Below are positions 23,180-34,435 of a stretch of DNA of 64,000 nt, piece after piece. Origin of the DNA: Adiantum capillus-veneris. Lineage: Eukaryota; Streptophyta; Polypodiopsida; Polypodiales; Pteridaceae. Where the stretch lies: assembly GCA_014529385.2 (NCBI GenBank), contig CM043959.1, forward strand, positions 52,141,753-52,205,752, in the 5' to 3' direction. How positions within the stretch are numbered: the stretch's first letter is position 1; every line of letters starts with the position of its first letter. The notes beneath the pieces were generated by a model. It ran no database searches, was not told where the DNA came from, and worked only from the letters and a program-made list of their open reading frames with translations. Both the position numbers and the translations under genes were made by a program.

Positions 23180-23924
23180 ATGAATGCTCCAATAACCCCC
23201 GATGCACAAACAATTGAAATTCTCTACATCAATACACACGAAGGTACCGTGACGCACATTAAAGGAAGAGAGAGTACTACTAGACCTCTCTTTCCAAAAA
23301 AGGTAATTAAGAAAAGGAAGATCACATCCACACCTAAGTGGCCTAAAGCTGCAGCACGTGCTCAAGCGTGAAGGTGACGTTTGGTCTCATCTCATTTAGT
23401 GGAGGTTTCATGACCACTTTTGGTAAGAAAAAGGCCAGTGAGAAACCAACTTCAACATCAAACCCCCTATTCCCTCATGAAGCAAAGAGGCGGAGGCTGG
23501 CCTATAAGATTGCCACTCGTATGCGTGTGCTCCCAGTGCACTTTGTGAATCCAGACGCCACCAGTCCTAAGCCAACCTCCTGTCCGGCAAAGATTTCTTT
23601 GGATATTGTCCAAAGTGCTTTGGTGATCGGGTGAAGAGCCTTCCCGCTTTACCTTTGTTGCTAATTTTCAAGAAGTTATCTCAATCTAAAGATATTGTCC
23701 TTGTTGGTGATGTTTTGCACATTAATGGTGTAACTTTTGTTTGTCATGCTGATTATGGCAATAGCATCCAACTACTACTTGCAAAAAGGCTCGGCATAGT
23801 AAGAGGTGTTGCCATCACCCCCTACATCTTCACAGACGCGTCAGGAAGAATAGAAGTGATCCGAGGTGCCGACCTTCTGTGGCTGATCAGGCTCATTGGT
23901 CCAAAGATGGTGCAACTAAGATAG
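23180..23924 (+). pseudogene. Unclassified ORF series upstream of the Tat gag
   Basis: Three open stretches lie in series in shifting frames: 23180-23371, 23368-23634 (GKKKASEKPTSTSNPLFPHE, then KRRRLAYKIATRM) and 23631-23924 (VLVGDVLHINGVTFVCHADY, then LLLAKRLGIVRG). The lysine/arginine-rich first half and hydrophobic second half are not a family I recognise. Tat/Ogre-type Ty3 elements are known to carry an extra ORF between the 5' LTR and gag, and the position just upstream of the gag at 24266 fits that, but no 5' LTR was found, so membership is inference. Confidence 0.35.
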
Positions 23925-24265
23925 TCTATTTGTGTGGGTAGGTATGGATGCCAATAATGACAATAATAATCCACGGATGTTTCCTTTCCATTTTGTGTGT
24001 CATATGAGTGTTAGTATATGTAATGATAGGAAATTATTCTATCAGCAAAGAATAGCATTGTTGTTTGGATCTGAAAGACTTGCGGAGATCTTGCGCTCTC
24101 CTCACCCTGTCATTCTACCCTTACTAGATTATCACCACTCCTTTGATGTGTCAATATTCATCCTATTTTGAGCTAGCTATGCTACAACTCCAAATTGTAC
24201 TTATCATACTCTACTTTCAATAAATTGGAGCTGTTCGTGTAATTGTATACTCTCTCAATTACATT

Positions 24266-25504
24266 ATGGCCTTCCCTAATTTTTATGGTAAGCCTGGGGA
24301 GGTTGCTTTAGAGTTTTGGATATTTTGGAAATGGAATTTTTAGTGTCACGAAGGGATGATGAGGCCACAAAGCTAAGGGCCTTTCCACTAGTCTTAAGGG
24401 AAGGTGCTAAAGTATGGTATCAAACTTTGGCACCCGAAGAAAGAAGAGACTGGGAAGCCTTAAAAACAGCCTTCATTGAAGAATTTCGCCGTCATGAGCC
24501 TCCAGAGGAGATATGAAGAAAACTCTTAGAGCTACACCAAACATCACCCAATGACTATAGAAGCTATGAATGGAAGTTTTCCAACCAATGGGAGAAGTGG
24601 TGTGCATCACTAGGCGAAGGGGAAAGGGTGCCAGAGTGCCTAAAGAAGGATTGTTTCCTAGCAGGGCTTTACCTCCTCCTTCGAGAAAAGGTAAAAGGTA
24701 AATTCCCAGACACCTTTGAGAAAGCTATGAGTTATGCAAGGGAGAAGGATAGGAAATTAAATTTCCAAGCTCAGCTACAAGGAGGAATGGAGCCTCCACC
24801 GCTAGCTCAACCTATGACAAGGGTAGTAGCAGATACAGGAGCAACAGACCAAGAGTCCTCTCAACAAGATCTGTTTCAACAAATCACCAATCAGCTAGAG
24901 AGCCTGTCCATCAATTTGGTTCAAGGTGTAAGGGCTCCCTAGCCAGGAAATGAAAACGAAATAGAGAAGAAGGACAAAGGAAAACCCGTGAGTACGTTTG
25001 CTACAATTGCGGAGAGGTAGGTCACGCCATGTATTATTGCCCTCACCCACGACGCTATCAAGGAAATGGAAATCAAAGAAAACCTCCCCGCCAACAAGTC
25101 ACCCCTCCTCGAGCAAGGCCGCCAAATGGACAAAATGCACATGTGGCTCCACCAATTCAAATATTGAGACCCCCTCCTCCACCACCACAAGCACCAGCAG
25201 AGATCCCTCCACTACCATTAGGTGGGGAGGATAGGGTATTCTCTGTCATAAGTCTTGACAATGGTAAGGATAAAGGGAAAGCAAAAATGGAGGAAGCTGT
25301 TGCCATGCCAATAAAGAGAGTTAGGAGACAAAGAACTGATGAAATGGAAGATTCAGAGCCGGATAAAGGGAATGAGGGTTCCTCCCAAGTGATAGGAGAC
25401 AAAAAAAGGAAGAGTAGGTCAAGGAGGCCCATAGGAGTAGAAGACTTTCCACTTGGGGTGGGATCCATACCCTATGACCTCATAGCAGATGTGAGTAAGT
25501 AAGG
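24266..25504 (+). pseudogene. Tat-lineage Ty3 gag with zinc knuckle, frameshifted
   Basis: Begins ATG at 24266 (MAFPNFYGKPGEVAL). After a frameshift near 24315 it continues as a typical plant Ty3 capsid: LREGAKVWYQTLAPEERRDW, then FIEEFRRHEPPEEI with a stop at 24516, then DCFLAGLYLLLREKVKGKF to 24942. The nucleocapsid CCHC knuckle CYNCGEVGHAMYYC lies in another frame at about 24995-25040. A Pro/Gln-rich linker (RPPPPPPQAPAEIPPLPL) and an acidic/basic tail follow to 25502. Gag packages element RNA into virus-like particles; with three frame breaks this copy cannot make a full protein. Confidence 0.85.
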
Positions 25505-25547
25505 ACCAAAGATCTCATGGTAGAAATTCCTCCACCTTTCCCCAAAG

Positions 25548-28500
25548 ATGCGTAGAACCTGGTCTAAGATGGTTAGCACTAGGAGGGCTAAGGCAAAGTC
25601 AGTTGAGTCCATTAGTGCAAGAGGCATGAAGGATATTGTGCCACTCATTGATGTAGAGATTAAGAGTCAGCGAGTCTCCAATGTGTATGTGGATGGTGGA
25701 GCCGAGATTTGTGTTATGACAGAGAAATTGATGCACAGGTTGGGTTTGGAAGTAAACGAACAGAGTTCCTTACAAGCTAAGATGACAAATAATGTAAGGG
25801 TGGCTTGTGTGGGAAAGGTTAATGGAGTGAAGGTTTCAGCTTTTGGTGTGGCAGTCTCAATTGATGCTTATGTGATCCCAACTAAGGGGGAGGGCTACCC
25901 ATTAATTCTTGGAAGAGCTTGGCTTATGGCTATGAAGGCTAGGAAGGATTCAGAGACAGGTTCCCTTGAGTTGTGCCCAAGTCATAAGGCCGGTGGCAAG
26001 CAACAAAAAATTGTGTATGACATGAAGCAGGGTAGACAACAAGACCTGGATATGGAGACTTCGGTGGACGAATGGAGCACAAGCAACTACTCTTCGTCTG
26101 AGGGTGAGTCATCTGAGGAGGATGCTAATTCTTTGGAGGTGGGTATAGTACTACGAGACCCAGAAGGAGAGGGTAGTCAAGACTCTCTAAACAATGAGGA
26201 AGTCACACGCCTAGAAGAGATGTTAGCTAAAGACCTACCAGAAGAAGAAAAAAGACCCTATTTGCAAGTACTAAAGAAGCATGCTAGTCTCTTCATAACT
26301 GATCATGAACACATTAAGGGGGTAACAGTGACTCAACACCATATCCAATTGAAAGAAGGTGCCAAGCCAGTGGTGCAAAGACTTAGGAGATTAGGGCTAG
26401 TGCAACAAGATGCGCTCTTAAAGGAAGTGAAAAGATTACTCAATGCAGGATTTATCTACCCAATGGAAGATTCCGAGTGGGTGTCCCCCGTTGTGGTAAC
26501 ACCAAAGAAAAATGGGAAGTGGAGGGTGTGTGTTGATTACAAGCCTCTAAATGCAGCCACAAAAAGGGACCATTTTCCATTGCCTTTCCAAGATGAGATA
26601 CTAAATGACGTGGCTGGTCATGAAAGGTACACAGTGTGTGACGGGTACTCAGGCTACTTCCAGATCAGAATTGCAGATGAAGATCAAAGGAAGACTACCT
26701 TCATAACACCCTGCGGGTGTTTTGCTTACAAAGTTATGCCTTTTGTCTTAACTAACGCCCCAGCTACTTTCCAAAGGTTTATGAACTTGGTGTTTCAACC
26801 CTACTTTGGTAAATCCGTACGAGTCTTCGTTGATGATTTTTGCATTTACAGCTCTAGGAAAGTGCATCTTTCTAAGGTTGATGAAGGCTTCACCCGTCTG
26901 GCCCAATTGGGTGGGCAGTTAAATAAAGACAAATGCCATATAGGTGAGAGTAAGGTTACTCTACTAGGTCATGTTGTGTCACAAGATGGTATCGAGGCTG
27001 ACCCTGAAAAGGTAAAGATATTGTTAGCCTTACCTACTCCTTCAAATGTGAAGCAGCTAGTCTCCTTCATTCAAAAGGTTCGCTACATGGGACGATTCAT
27101 ACATCTCCTTTCTCAGGCAATCTACCCTTTGCAGCAGCTCACTAAACACACTACATTGGCATGGATTGAGGAGGGTGAAAGGTGCTTTCAAGAAGTTAAA
27201 ACCATCTTGAGCTCATTGCCTGTCGTCCTGCAGCCCACATGGGGTGAATTATTCTATGTGAATCCTAGTGTAGGCCCAGAAGCTCTAGGAGATGTCTTGA
27301 TGCAAAAAGACCCAAAGAAATCTCTCATGAGACAAGTTTACTTCTCTAGTAGAGTGATGACAGCTGCTGAAAAGGGTTTCAGCGCAACTGAGCAATTGGT
27401 GCTAGCGCTTAAGTTTGTAGTGGAAAAGTTTCGGGCTTACTTGCTTCCGAGACAATTTGTGGTGATCACAACTGAGGAAGTCTTTCCATATGCCCTACAA
27501 CACATGGAACTGTCTCAAAGAATAGCAAAGTGGGTGGTGCAGCTTCAAGAGTTTGACTACACACTACAGGTAGAGGATTCCACTCGTGCTTGTTTGGTAG
27601 ACGTCCTCACACAAAGGTGTTATGAGAAGATCAAGAAAGAGGCACCTAGTAAGGTACCACCTATCTCGGAGCCTGAACTTCTAGTAGGGGTACACCGTCT
27701 ATATTTTGATGGAGCTTACAAGAGAACAAAAGACAAGGCATTTGCAGGTATAGTGATACTAAGTCCAGAAAAGGAGAGGATTTTTGCAAAAGGGTTTCAC
27801 CTAGAACAGGTTCATTCTAACAATGAGGCAGAGTACCATGCCCTTGTTTTAGGTTTACAATGTTTTCTTTCTCAAGGCATCACAAAGCTAAACGTTTTTA
27901 GTGACTCCATGTTAATTGTTAAGCAAATGGTTGGCGTATGGGCCTGTAAAAATGACAAATTGTCTATTAAGATGAGGGAAGCAAAGGCCTTGTTGAAGGG
28001 TTTTAAAGAAGTTCGCGTTCACTTTGTACCTTGAGATCAAAATCGAGAAGCAGATGCCTTAGTAGCTGAAGAACTACAAACTCTCATGGTAGGTGCTGTC
28101 CTTGTGAGAAGTCCTTTATACCAGGGAAAGAAGGAGCTGCATGATTTACTTTACTTTCTTGAGAATTGTGAAGCGACCTCTGGTATGAGTAAAAGTGAAC
28201 GCAGGTGGCTGGCAAAAAAGGCTACCAGATATAGTTTGGTAAGTGAGGACTTGTATTGTAAGGGGAAAGATATTGTCATGAGGAGAGTTCCCTCATCCCA
28301 AGAGATCAAGGATATTTTATTTAGCTGTCATGAAGGTGTGTGTGGTGGCCACTTTGCACAAGAGATCACTAGCAGGAAGATCTTACAAGCAGGGTTTATA
28401 TGGCCTAGCCACCATCGAGATGTACAACACTGGTGCCGCACATGCGAGGTTTGCCAAAAAGCCGGACCAAAGCGTCTTGCTCATGAAAATCAGCACCCAA

Positions 28501-28871
28501 TTAAAACCTACGGGCCTTTTGAAAAACGGGGAATAGATGCAATAGGGCCACTACCTTGCACTCAATCAGCAAAGGAGTACATCATTATGGGGGTGGTGTA
28601 TATGACCAGATGGGCAGAAGCTCGACCCACAAAGCGCATCACAGCCAAGGACGTGAGTGATTTCACCTTTGAGTGCATTTGTTGCCGTTTTGGCACACCT
28701 TTGGAGATTCTCTCCGATAGGGGACCGAGATTTCGAGTTGATTTAGTCGAGCAATTGATGAGCAAGTTGAAAATCAAGCGCAGGCACTCAACGCCATACT
28801 ATCCTCAATGCAATGGTCTTGTGGAGAAGGTAAATGGTCTTAAATGTAAAATCATCACCCACAATACCTAA
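25548..28871 (+). pseudogene. Tat-lineage Ty3 pol: protease, RT, RNase H, second RNase H, integrase
   Basis: One long frame runs for 828 codons, a TGA at 28032-28034 interrupts it, and the same frame continues to 28871. Protease: YVDGGAEICVMTE (residues 47-59; Gly replaces the usual Ser/Thr after Asp) and LILGRAWL. RT: PKKNGKWRVCVDYKPLN, TVCDGYSGYFQIRI, then VFVDDFCIYS with both catalytic Asp near residue 428. First RNase H: FYVNPSVGPEALGDVLMQ, degenerate. Second, archaeal-type RNase H: LYFDGAYKRTKDKAFAGIVI and NNEAEYHALVLGL from about residue 717, the known mark of the Tat lineage. Integrase: zinc finger CHEGVCGGHF with CRTCEVC, and catalytic Asp-Asp-Glu in RGIDAIGPLP, EILSDRGPRF and CNGLVEKVNG. 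It ends right after the Glu, so the integrase C-terminus is missing. Confidence 0.9.
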
Positions 28872-29419
28872 TCCACTGGGTAGAGGCACCTAAAAATATC
28901 AGAGACAACCTCAACTTCTGTCCTCTACCAAGGGTTAGGACGTGGAAGGCACAGGAAATTTTGCAAAGAAGCCAACCCACTTGGCTGAACTACCCAAAGC
29001 TGCCGGGCGTGAAGGCAGGTGAGAGAATAAGTGTCCAATACATGGTCAAAATCCTAACCGGCGCCATAAAATTGTTCACTGGCTCGCCTGACCTTACATG
29101 CATTATGATGAGGAAAATCTGTAGAACCATCTTAGCAGTGTTCGAGACCTTCAAGCCAGGCCAGGTGACTGACAACATCTTCTTCTTCCAAGATACATAC
29201 AGATGCGCCTATGATCTGTCAGGTCAGCCTTCCAAGGAGGTGATACATGCGCTGTATCAAAGGATCATGTTTCTACCATCCTATCACCTCCAAGCTTTTG
29301 AAGAAGCATTCTATACAAGGTTCTTCACCATAAATACGGACATTTTTGGCCCAACAATGCTGAACCTACATGCCAGGTATGAATCACTGCTAAAGATGCG
29401 GGAAACGATAAGATGAAGC
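28866..29419 (+). CDS. Post-integrase ORF of the Tat element (unknown function)
   Basis: An open frame of about 180 codons follows the truncated integrase in another frame and ends 48 bases before the LTR. It has no ATG of its own in a convincing place and reads from about HWVEAPKNIRDNLN through RTWKAQEILQRSQPTWLNYP, YDLSGQPSKEVIHALYQRIM and FEEAFYTRFF. I recognise no known domain: there is no signal peptide, no clear membrane span and no zinc motif. A diverged homologue sits in the same position before an LTR start at 62929-63640 on the minus strand. The location is that of an env-like or accessory ORF, but the protein does not look like an envelope. A captured host sequence is another possibility. 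Confidence 0.6.
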
Positions 29420-29450
29420 AGCAGATCAAGGTCATGTCAGGGACGACATG

Positions 29451-29467
29451 AGCAAGGAGGGGGGGAG
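29451..29467 (+). other. Polypurine tract of the Tat element
   Basis: AGCAAGGAGGGGGGGAG lies immediately before the LTR start TGTTAG, where second-strand synthesis of an LTR element is primed. Confidence 0.8.
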
Positions 29468-30406
29468 TGTTAGAAGCTGGACACACCCCACGGTAGTAAC
29501 TACTCGGAGGATTATTATTTTTTGTAATTATTCATTCATTGAGGAAAACCTGATTTTTCACCTTGTAATTACTGAGACTTACAGAAGTTTCCAGATTGTA
29601 TCCCAGTTTTGATAGTTAGATTGAGTAGATGGTTGATTTTGGAACTTTAGGGTTTGAGAAATTGTAAGGTATATATACCACTTTTTGACCTTAATGAAAA
29701 ACCTTTCGCATTTTAAAACAAGTTTTGAAGTCTGTGAGTGAGCGTACTGTGTACGAGAGAGAGAGAGAGAGTGTGAGCTCCATCTTGACGCTACGTGTGC
29801 TCTGGTGGTCGGAATTGAAAGCGGAGAAGTGCAGCGTGTTGCCCCCGACGAGAGCTACGCGCCAATATCTACATTGCGCGCGTACGGTCCGGTTTTGCGA
29901 GCTCCTTCTACGAGCTTCATCGGGTGTTTGGGTGAGTATACGTTGTCCGATTTTGCATTGCAGCATATCCACGCGTTCACATTGAGTAGAACTACACATT
30001 AGGAACTTTAGATTTCGGAAACGAAGACCTGCAGATTTTGGCCAGACATCCTACGTGTTTCTGCACCAGGTGTTTTGGGTCGGGATTTTGGTTCAAAGAC
30101 CTTAGGGAGAGCGACCTATTGGTATTAGTAGGGTCTCCTTCAAGTTCTATGGCGTTTCGAGAATGTTTGATGGGTGTTCGGCTCTAGACAGCGTTGTAGG
30201 AAGTTTCGTCTTATGCACTCTTGAAGGCTGTGACTTAGACAATTGGTAGAGACCTCTGTAGGAATTAGTTAGGAGTCGGTCGAGTGTAGGTTGACACCTT
30301 ATGCTTGCTTCCACGTGCCTGCAGGTCGAGCTTCATCCTTAGCTGACATTACATGTTAGGTGAGTTCTCGCTGTGCTGACGTCTGTCGCGGCGTACCGGT
30401 CCAACA
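29468..30406 (+). mobile_element. 3' LTR of the Tat element
   Basis: The LTR runs from TGTTAGAAGC to CGGTCCAACA (939 bp), with TGTT...AACA ends and a polypurine tract just before it. A TATA-like GTATATATAC lies near 29670, and a (GA)n tract at about 29756-29771 follows in the leader. The sequence after 30406 resumes a minus-strand chromovirus integrase in mid-gene, which fixes the right end. No 5' LTR partner was found in the window. Confidence 0.8.
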
Positions 30407-31159
30407 GTCTTTAGTAGATCAAGAAGCGTAAGATTGGCTATCTCACTTTGGCCATCCGTTTGTGGGTGATAGGCCGAAGAGAAATTCAATCTTGTACCTA
30501 GATTTTCAAAGAGACCTTTCCAGAAATTACTGATCATTCTAGGATCTCTATGTGACACGATGGACATTGGAAATCCATGGTGTTTGAAAATCTGTGATAT
30601 GAAGAGAGTTTCCATTTGGTGTGCCTTAATAGTCTTCTTGATAGGGATAAAGTGTGCTTGCTTGCTAAACTTGTCGACTATTGTCCATATTCTCGTATTC
30701 CCATGGATAGATTTTGGTAATCCAAAGATAAAATCCATGGATATACTCTCCCATGGTGAATTAGGAATTGGCAATGGCTGGAGTAATCTGGGTTGCTTCC
30801 CTCTATCATACTTGGTCCTTTGGCATACTACAACATTTTGAAACATACTCTTGTATGTCCACTTTCATGGTAGGCCAATAAAAGTACGTCTCTACTCCTT
30901 GAAGAGTAGGTTGAATGCCTCTATGCCCCGCATAGGGAGGAGCGTGGGATTCATACATGACTTTCTCACGAAGGGAGTGGGTAAAACATAGCCTATTTCC
31001 ATGGAGAAGATAACCATCCTGCAAGGTGAATGGTTCCTCTTTCTTCCCCAAAGCAAGGGCTGACACTATGTCTTTAAAATCAGGGTCAGTAGCATACTCA
31101 TCTCTCATAGAAGATAGATCATTGTGAGTTGCTATTGACACAGCATTAACTTTTGGTCA
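30407..31159 (-). pseudogene. Chromovirus 2 integrase, interrupted by the Tat element
   Basis: From right to left (5' to 3'): zinc finger SHAPPYAGHRGI then YVSKC, where a frameshift at about 30835 breaks the finger; the core follows with SMDFIFGLPKS (first catalytic Asp), then VSHRDPRM where the family has S-D-R-D-P, so the second Asp is His; and YHPQTDGQSE with the Glu. The gene stops at 30407 inside the conserved block ending LLDLLK, where the Tat LTR begins, so the C-terminus and 3' LTR are absent. A TGA at 31159-31157 separates it from RNase H. Confidence 0.85.
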
Positions 31160-32680
31160 TCGCGACAGTGCATCAGCCACTTGATTGTGCTTACCAGCAA
31201 TGTGAGCAATGTGAAAATTAAATTGTGAAGGAAAATTTGCCCACCTCATTTATTTGTCGGAAAGCTTTGTTTGCGTCATGAAGTACTTGAGACTTTGATG
31301 GTCTGTTCGTAAGATGAATGGAGTCCCCAATAGATAGTGCTTCCATGTGTCTAGGGCATGTAGAACAACTAATAGCTCTTTCTCATAAATGCCTAAGACC
31401 CGTTCATCCGTGTTGAGCCTTCGGCTCTCATAGGCTATGGCATGCCCTTCTTGAAGCAAGACTCCTCCAAGGCAATCACCACAAGCATCACATTGGACCT
31501 CAAATGGCTTTGAGAGATCCGGAAGCATAAGGACTGGTTGGGAGATAAGCTTCTCTTTGAGCTTGTCAAAAGTACTTTGCTCCTTAGCAGTCCTTGAATA
31601 CTTAACGTTTTTCTTTGTTAAGTCATGTAATGGTCCTGCTATTTGAGAGAATTTTGCTATGAAGCGTCTAAAGTATGCACACATACCAATAAATCTTCTT
31701 AGCTCATGTAGATTCCTTGGATTAGGCCATGCTTTTATTACCTCCAACTTTGATGGATCCATACGGATACCATCTCGAGAGATAATATGACCTAAGTATT
31801 GAATCTCTTGAAGGAAAAAATCACTTTTCTTTTGATTGAGAAAAATCTTATTCTCCCTTAATGCTTGAAAAATCACTTGGAGATGTTGCTTGTGTTCCTC
31901 CAAGGAATTGGAGTAGATGATGATATCATCAAAGAACACTCCAGTGAATTTGCAGTAGGGTCTAAAAATTTTCTCGATTAATCGATTGAATGTAGCTGGT
32001 GCATTAGTCAAGCCAAAAGGCATGACTAGATATTCATAAAGGCCAAACGTTGTACGAAACGCAGTCTTTAAGATATCTTCATTCACTATCCTTATTTGAT
32101 GGTAGCCACTTTTAAGGTCAATCCTACTGAAGTAGGTAGAGCCTTGTAGCTTATCAAATAGATCTTCTATCCGGGGTACGGGAAATATGTTTTTGATAGT
32201 GATATGATTTAGTGTGCAATAGTCCACACACATGCGGTATGTACCATCCTTCTTTTGCACTAAAAGGACTGGAGAGCAAAAGGGAGAGGAGCTAGGCCTC
32301 ACCATTCCTTTGTCTACCAATTCTTGTACTTGCCTCATGATCTCCTCTTGTTGAGCTTGTGAAACTCGATAGGCAGGTTTGTTAGGCGGTGAGCTTCTTG
32401 ACGGGAACTCAATTCGATGGTCATCATCCCCTCGTTTTGGAGGTAAGTCCATAGGGATATCATCAATGAACACATCTTGGAATCCTTTTAGAAAGTTAGA
32501 CAAGTCTAACTCTTGTTGATTCCTACCATTCACCTTTGATGAAACATTATGATCTTTTTGGGATTCTTTGACAAAAATCATGTACACAAAAACTGAGCTT
32601 TTCATTGATTTATCAAGGGCGAGAGGATTTACAAGTGCTATAGTACGACCAGACTCATTAGCATCTATATACATAGTCTT
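31160..32680 (-). pseudogene. Chromovirus 2 reverse transcriptase and RNase H
   Basis: The main open frame (32674-31250) holds the complete RT: VQKKDGTYRMCVDYCTLN, STYFSRIDLKSGYHQIRI with the motif A Asp, LVMPFGLTNAPATFNRLI, and VFFDDIIIYSNS (FFDD in place of YVDD, both Asp kept). The connection and RNase H follow: CDACGDCLGGVLLQEG, YEKELLVVLHALDTWKHYL and RTDHQSLKYF. A TAA at about 31249 (after LSDK) and a TGA at 31159 interrupt the end. RT copies element RNA to DNA. Except for these stops the gene is well preserved. Confidence 0.9.
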
Positions 32681-32686
32681 CCCCCT

Positions 32687-33540
32687 TTAGGTGAAGTAGA
32701 TTCTCCTTTCAGGGAACTTCATGTTGGCAGCCATGCGGTTGAACCATGGTATCCCTAGGATAACATCCTCATGTTGGAGAGAAGAGATGAAGAAGTCTTT
32801 TTTGTCGACATAGCTTTGGACATGAAGCCTCAACTTCCCAATCAAGGGAGTAATGGAGGCTTGTTGTCCCTTGAAAGCGGCATCGGCCGTTACAGCATCC
32901 CCCATCTCAAAAGCTTGAATGCCCAACTTGGTGGCCAACTCCATTGATATGAAGTTGAGACCAGAACCAGGGTCAAACAGGATGAAAGCATCATGCTCCC
33001 TTACCTTTCCCCAAGCATAGGAGAGAGGTGATCCTTTGCAATGAGTATTCTCTTTTGAAGCTTCGATTGTGGAAGCTCTAGGAGTCTCATTGCGAGCATT
33101 TCTTTTGGGGCAAGAACGATAGCCATGTCCTTGCTCCCCACACTTAAAACATTTGTGATCCTTGCGAAAAGTTTCAAGCTCTTCAGGAGAGAGTAATTTT
33201 TTACCTTTGTAAACTCCTTTCTCCTTGGACCGATTGTTGTTGTTGTTGTTGGAATGGCCATGGGAAAAATTTTGGGCATTAATTTTTCCCTTTGCATCAC
33301 TTTTGTCTTTATTTTCCATGGGTCTGACATTCCGTCTAGCCCCTTGTTGGAAATTGATGCGTGAAGCAACCATGGTATGATGGATTACTTCGCTGATAGA
33401 GTCAGGCCATTGAGAGTTGACATACTCGGCCATCTCCTCAGGTAATCCTACACAGAATTGTTGTTTTCGCTCAACAAAGTCTATCTTTTGAAAGACAGTA
33501 GCCTTGAGATGTAAATTCCAAAACTTGTCCACTTATTTGT
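32687..33540 (-). pseudogene. Chromovirus 2 nucleocapsid and protease
   Basis: Reads from KFWNLHLKATVFQKIDFVER (end of capsid) through a poly-Asn stretch to the CCHC knuckle CFKCGEQGHGYRSC, then the aspartic protease with AFILFDPGSGLNFIS (Asp-Pro-Gly-Ser at the active site, an unusual Pro) and DVILGIPWFNRM. It ends at a TAG at about 32687 before RT, which is otherwise in a continuing frame. A TAA at 33533 separates it from the upstream gag. Protease would cleave the polyprotein into its parts. Confidence 0.85.
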
Positions 33541-34435
33541 GGATAGACTCATGAGAGAGAAGCCTTAAAGTCCGCCATTCGGTGAGCACTTTGTCATTTG
33601 CATAACTTGCAAGGAATTGCTTCATGATGGAAATTCGTAGAGTTTTCCATGTCTTTGGTGCTTTGCCATTGCCTCGAAGACTATCCCACCATTGACGAGC
33701 CGATTTTTGGAAGTGCATAGCTACATGGCATAGCTTGGAGGACTCCGTGAAGCCCTCGTCTCCAAAGGCCGTATCAAATTGTTGGATGAAGGCCAATACT
33801 TTGTCGGTAGCACCAAAGGTTCCATCATAGGTGAGAAAAGAGATACTCTTTCCTCCCTCTTTGAACTTCTTGAGCTTTTGTGACTTTTGCCATGCAGGGT
33901 AAGATTTGCGATGTCCTCCCCTCTTATATTCTCTAGGAGAATAGCCATAGCGCTCATCGGTAGAGGAGGAAGATGAAGAAGAAGGAGAAGAGGGTGACCT
34001 CTTTCTTGCCCTTTTCTTCCTTGGTTTCCTCTCTTCCCTTTTGGAGTGACGAGGAGGACTATGGGTTAACCGTTTCCTCTTGGGAGGAGTTGGTGATCGT
34101 TTAGTCCTCCTTCTTTGTGGAGCCACATCTTCGGAGGAATTTAGGGATTCATTGCTTTCTTGATCTTTGGATTCCTCCTCTAGTATGGGAGAGAGTCTTC
34201 TTTTGGGGGTCTCTTCAAGAGGCCTCGTAAGCTCTCTCTCCTCTTGGAGAGGAAAGGAAATCCCATAAGCACGAAGTTGTTGAGTAACTTCGGCTTGCAA
34301 AGTGGGGTTTCCCATAGCTTGTTGCAACCTAGTGACAAGATAATTAACAAACATGGGAGCATCATCATTGGCACCTTCATGTGCAAAATCAAAGTTATCA
34401 ATGTTCATTCTCCTCTCTTGATTATTGTCATCCAT
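33533..34435 (-). pseudogene. Chromovirus 2 gag N-terminal part with RS-rich region
   Basis: I choose the ATG at 34435 (MDDNNQE), because the plus-strand copies have an ATG at the same codon (44116), whereas the longer reading starts from a non-ATG codon. After an acidic N-terminus comes a strikingly basic, Ser/Arg/Pro-rich stretch (RRRTKRSPTPPKRKRL, RKKRARKRSPSSPSSSSS) like an RS domain or nuclear-localisation region. The capsid core follows: FLTYDGTFGATDKVLAFIQQ, FQKSARQWWDSLRGNG, IMKQFLAS. A TAA at 33533 ends it before the nucleocapsid part. Confidence 0.85.

Noticed and set aside
28961..29416. Retroviral-type envelope gene
   Set aside because: Position fits, but no signal peptide, furin-like site or clear membrane span is visible.
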